Assembly (NCBI GenBank): GCA_003427395.1
Contig: BFEA01000378.1
Span: forward strand, 912,696 to 957,265
Source of the DNA: Chara braunii
Lineage: Eukaryota > Streptophyta > Charophyceae > Charales > Characeae
Reading direction: 5' to 3'
Length of the DNA: 44,570 bases
Shown here: piece by piece, positions 41,808 through 44,570 of the stretch
How the letters are laid out: the number at the start of each line of letters is the position of its first letter
How positions within the stretch are numbered: the stretch's first letter is position 1
Program-made: the position numbers and the translations under genes
The notes under the pieces: generated by a model
What the model saw: the letters and a program-made list of their open reading frames with translations, nothing else
The model's database searches: none
What the model was told of the DNA's origin: nothing

Positions 41808-42562
41808 CGATCAGACTCACCCTAATTAAAGGGTATGCCTGACCTGCCTAAATAACAGATAAGATACGCACGCCTGGACTGCCCTAACCCTAGGGTGTGC
41901 CCAACACAACATGAAAAGTATACGTAAAGCATACGACCAGGCTGCCCCAACCCTAGGATACGTCTGGTTCCTGCCTAACTGACAATATGAAGCATAGGAC
42001 AGGGCTGCCCTAACCCTAGGGTGTGCCCAGTCTGCCTTAACAAATTCACATATGGCATAACATTAGACCATCCCTACCCAGGGGTTGGCCTAATTTGCCT
42101 GAACATAAGCACGAAGGACAAAAAGTTGGACCACCCTCACCCTAGGGTACGTCCATCTTATATCACATTAACGACAAAGGCATATCGCTAGGCCGCCCTA
42201 ACCCTAGGGTACGCCTAGTTAGCCATAAGTTACATAAGGCAATGTGATCAGGCTGCCCTAACCCTAGGGTGTGCCTGACCTGCCTAAACAAGTACAACGA
42301 TGTTTGGCTAAGCCCCCCTAACCCTAGGGTACGCTTAGCCTCCGTAACAACAGCTAGATAGAAACAAACATAAATGTACTTGCACAAACTTTAAACCTTT
42401 CTCTCTTGTTAGGCAGTCGATCGGACCTTCCCAATTAAGGGAACTTCCGATCCCGCCTCGTGTTTAGAAGGGAAAATAAAAACAGATTTATACTAATTCT
42501 CTGCTCTTTAATGTTATCACGAGCATACGACTGAACCGCCCCAACCCTAGGGTACGTTCAGC
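41808..42562. repeat. array of about 11 hairpins with constant core and changing stems
   Basis: A core near CGCCCTAACCCTAGGGTAC recurs about every 60 bases from 41,822 to 42,325, then at about 112-base steps to 42,552. It is flanked by arms that differ from unit to unit but mostly pair with each other. Examples are GGCTAAGC/GCTTAGCC (42,306/42,333), CTAGGC/GCCTAG (42,188/42,213), TCAGGC/GCCTGA (42,248/42,273), GATCGGA/TCCGATC (42,419/42,446), CTGAAC/GTTCAG (42,531/42,556) and ACCAG/CTGGT (41,936/41,964). One unit (41,873) pairs poorly. The type 2 LTR at 14.5 kb has an unrelated array at the matching place. Confidence 0.9.
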
Positions 42563-42681
42563 CTGCTCGGTTACCCCCTTTTCATTCTTCATCTATCTCC
42601 TTTTCTTCCTTAGCTCTACCTGACTTACTGACTGGCTTTCCCTACCCAAGGCGCTCGATCTGTCAGAAGCATAAGTTCAAT

Positions 42682-42850
42682 AATATATATATATATATAT
42701 ACCCTCGTTTGTTGTCCTCTTCTCCCTCTCTGCCTACGGTTTACCGGGCAGTTCTATTTGACGATATATATATACACAGCCCCTCGTTTGTTGTCCTCTT
42801 CTCCCTCTCTGCCTACGGTTTACCGGGCAGTTCTATTTGACGATATATAT
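42682..42850 (+). repeat. (TA)n and an 80-bp direct duplication
   Basis: (TA)n at 42,682-42,702 is followed by CCCTCGTTTGTTGTCCTCTT...CTATTTGACGATATATATA, present twice (42,703-42,774 and 42,780-42,852). Confidence 0.9.
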
Positions 42851-42854
42851 ATAT

Positions 42855-44570
42855 CGGCCTGTGCGGGGGCGGTGCTTTTTTGTGGGAATCGACATCTAGG
42901 ATTGTCCTTTATGTTTTTTTGTTGTTGGTGCTGTCCCAGTAATTTAGTTTAGACCAGCGAAGCGGTGGCTTGACAGTTTGAATCTGTACCAATTTTTGCA
43001 ACAACAACAATAAAATCAATCGCAAAGGATTCTTGGAGCTGGCGCACACGAAAGGTATGTTATGTGGGATTGTTTGTTTGCAGGCAAGGGTGTTCCTGAA
43101 TCCTGGTTGGTCTTGTCCCGTTGTTTGGCCCTGGTGGTAGGGGCGGTGCTTGCATGTGGGACTTGTCATCTAGGATTGGTTTATGCTTGCTTCCCCCTGT
43201 TTTGTTGTATTCGGCTGTTCCCTTCCTCTTTTCTTTGCCTCTTTGCCTTTTGGCTGTGTGCAAGTGGGTTGATATGACACACGGGGGTGGGGGCAGCCGC
43301 CGCTCAACCTACATCCACGTGGGCGGCCTTGTACGCAAGAGGTTCTGAACAGGGGGAGTTAAAAGGAAGAAGATAAAAAATTGAATTCACTTTTCTTTTC
43401 TCTTTTTTTTCTTTCCTTCTTTCCTTTTTTTCGCATTTGCGCTCTGATATTTTGTGACAATATATACTCCGACGTTGCTAGCTCTTTGTTTTTGCAGATG
43501 ATGCGGCGAGCGTCGGGCCTGTATTAGCAGGCTAGGCTTTTGTTATGGTAGAAAAAAATTCTACATTTGTTCTTGTCATTCCTCTTCTCTGCTTCTTTTC
43601 CTTTACCTTTTCCCTATTGCTGGGGTATTCCGTTTTGCGGGCCTACTGTATGGTTCCGTTTTTTATGGTTATGGTAGAATTTGTTTTGCTGATCTTGTCT
43701 GTTTCCCGGTTGGTTTGGTCCCGTTGTACGGGCTATTTCATGGGTGTAGCGGTGCTTTCACGTGGGACCAGTCATTCGGGTTTTTGGCATCCTGGTTGGT
43801 GGTTTCCCGTTGTTCGGCCTTTTAAGCGGAGGGGCGGTGCTTGTATGTGGGAATCGTCATCCGAGATTGTCTTCTCTCTTTTTAGGTTGTCATACTGTGG
43901 ATCAGAGCTTTATTATACTATGGATATGGTAGAATTTGTTTTGGTGGTGATTTTGGCACCCTTGTCTGCACCCCGGTTGGTTTAGTTCCGTCGTTCGGCT
44001 TACGGTAGTAGCCCCGTAGTGGTGACTTCATGTGGGACTTGTCAGCCGGGTTTTTTCCTTTTTTGGCATTCTAGGTGGTTGCTTCCCATTGTTCGGCCTG
44101 TGCGGGGGCGGTGCTTTTTTGTGGGAATCGACATCTAGGATTTTCCTTTATGTTTTTTTGCTGTTGGTGCTGTCCCAGTAATTTAGTTTAGACCAGCGAA
44201 TCGGTGGCTTGACAGTTTGAATTTGTACCAATTTTTGCAACAACAACAATAAAATCAATCGCAAAGGATTCTTGGAGCTGGCGCGCACGAGAGGTATGTT
44301 ATCTGGGATTGTTTGTTTGCAGGCAAGGGTGCTCCTGAATCGTGGTTGGTCTTGTCCCGTTGTTTGGACCTGGTGGTAGGGGCGGTGCTTGCATGTGGGA
44401 CTTGTCATCTAGGATTGGTTTATGTTTGCTTCCCCCTGTTTTGTTGTATTTGGCTGTTCCCTTCCTCTTTTCTTTGCTTCTTTGCCTTTTGGCTGTGTGC
44501 AAGTGGGTCGATATGACACACGGGGGTGGGGGCAGCCGCCGCTCAACCTACATCCACGTGGGCGGCCTTG
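42855..44570 (+). repeat. 1,239-bp tandem repeat with inner 75-bp motif
   Basis: 42,855-43,331 recurs at 44,094-44,570 with few changes; the second unit runs off the window. Inside, a motif with GGTTGG..TCCCGTTGTTCGGCC, GGGGCGGTGCTT, CATGTGGGACTTGTCATC and TAGGATTG recurs at about 42,855, 43,107, 43,708, 43,793, 43,975, 44,082 and 44,345. The short frames on both strands follow the repeat and are not supported as genes. Confidence 0.85.

Larger units (their letters stand above)
38913..42600 (-). mobile_element. long LTR, type 2, - strand copy
   Basis: Its 3' end ...CTCGACA touches the gypsy RT sequence at 38,912/38,913. The body matches the type 2 copy at 14,461-17,611 in blocks: 39,290-38,913, 39,840-39,540, 41,250-40,970 and 41,660-41,600. 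At about 3.7 kb it is longer than its partner, mainly through 39,850-40,950, where no gene is seen. The 5' end is uncertain. No coding interior is attached. Confidence 0.5.

Noticed and set aside
41822-42325. Interstitial telomere repeats (CCCTAACCCTAGGG)
   Set aside because: The CCCTAA text occurs at most once per unit and turns into its own complement; no head-to-tail TTTAGGG or TTAGGG run is present.
41808-42562. CRISPR array or integron attC array
   Set aside because: The constant part is a palindromic core with changing arms, not direct repeats with unique spacers, and the host is a eukaryote without cas or integrase genes nearby.
42909-44502. Paired 60-90-codon frames in the last 1.7 kb
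   Set aside because: They repeat only because the DNA is a 1,239-bp tandem repeat; no domain and no independent support.

Overview
The window looks like nuclear DNA of a gene-poor, repeat-rich streptophyte. It has one eukaryotic protein gene with a spliced first exon, Ty3/gypsy elements with plant-type tRNA-Asp primer sites, long (GA)n tracts, and many structured repeats. The gypsy protein style recalls the charophyte alga Chara, but that is an impression from memory and cannot be proved here.

Layout. 1-5,434: the 3' end of a retroelement ORF, then a very long LTR (about 5.2 kb, + strand), then a tRNA-Asp primer-binding site. 5,457-7,596: AT-rich retroelement interior. 7,597-10,030: the opposite-facing relative, with gag, PBS and part of its LTR on the - strand. 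10,031-14,460: no recognisable protein gene, but tandem repeats and a diverged full-length U6 snRNA-like sequence. 14,461-17,611: a second type of long LTR (+). 17,612-22,045: the inverted partner of the first LTR. 22,046-26,905: a broken gypsy pol on the - strand. 26,978-27,358: a foldback around (GA)n. 29,276-30,490: first coding exon of a FAF2/UBXD8-like protein (UBA, membrane hairpin, UAS, coiled coil). 30,491-35,830: probable intron or flank with a hammerhead-like motif, a SINE-like unit and a MITE-like unit. 35,840-38,912: a second broken gypsy element (-) with chromodomain-type tail and LTR. 38,913-about 42,600: another second-type LTR (-), cut into that element's reverse transcriptase. 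42,680-44,570: tandem repeats with a 1,239-bp period.

The unusual content is RNA-like structure inside repeats. There is a hammerhead ribozyme with an intact core (about 1.3 kb, - strand) and a second with one core change (31.6 kb). An array of at least eleven hairpins at 41.8-42.6 kb keeps its core while every stem differs yet mostly stays self-complementary. The 3' half of U6 snRNA is built into the LTR-1 repeat in both inverted copies, next to a tRNA-like segment. A hairpin overlapping the primer site shows a compensatory base-pair change. FAF2 is probably the only host protein gene; everything else is mobile-element sequence, much of it decayed and nested. All calls come from reading the sequence; no alignment or folding program was run.
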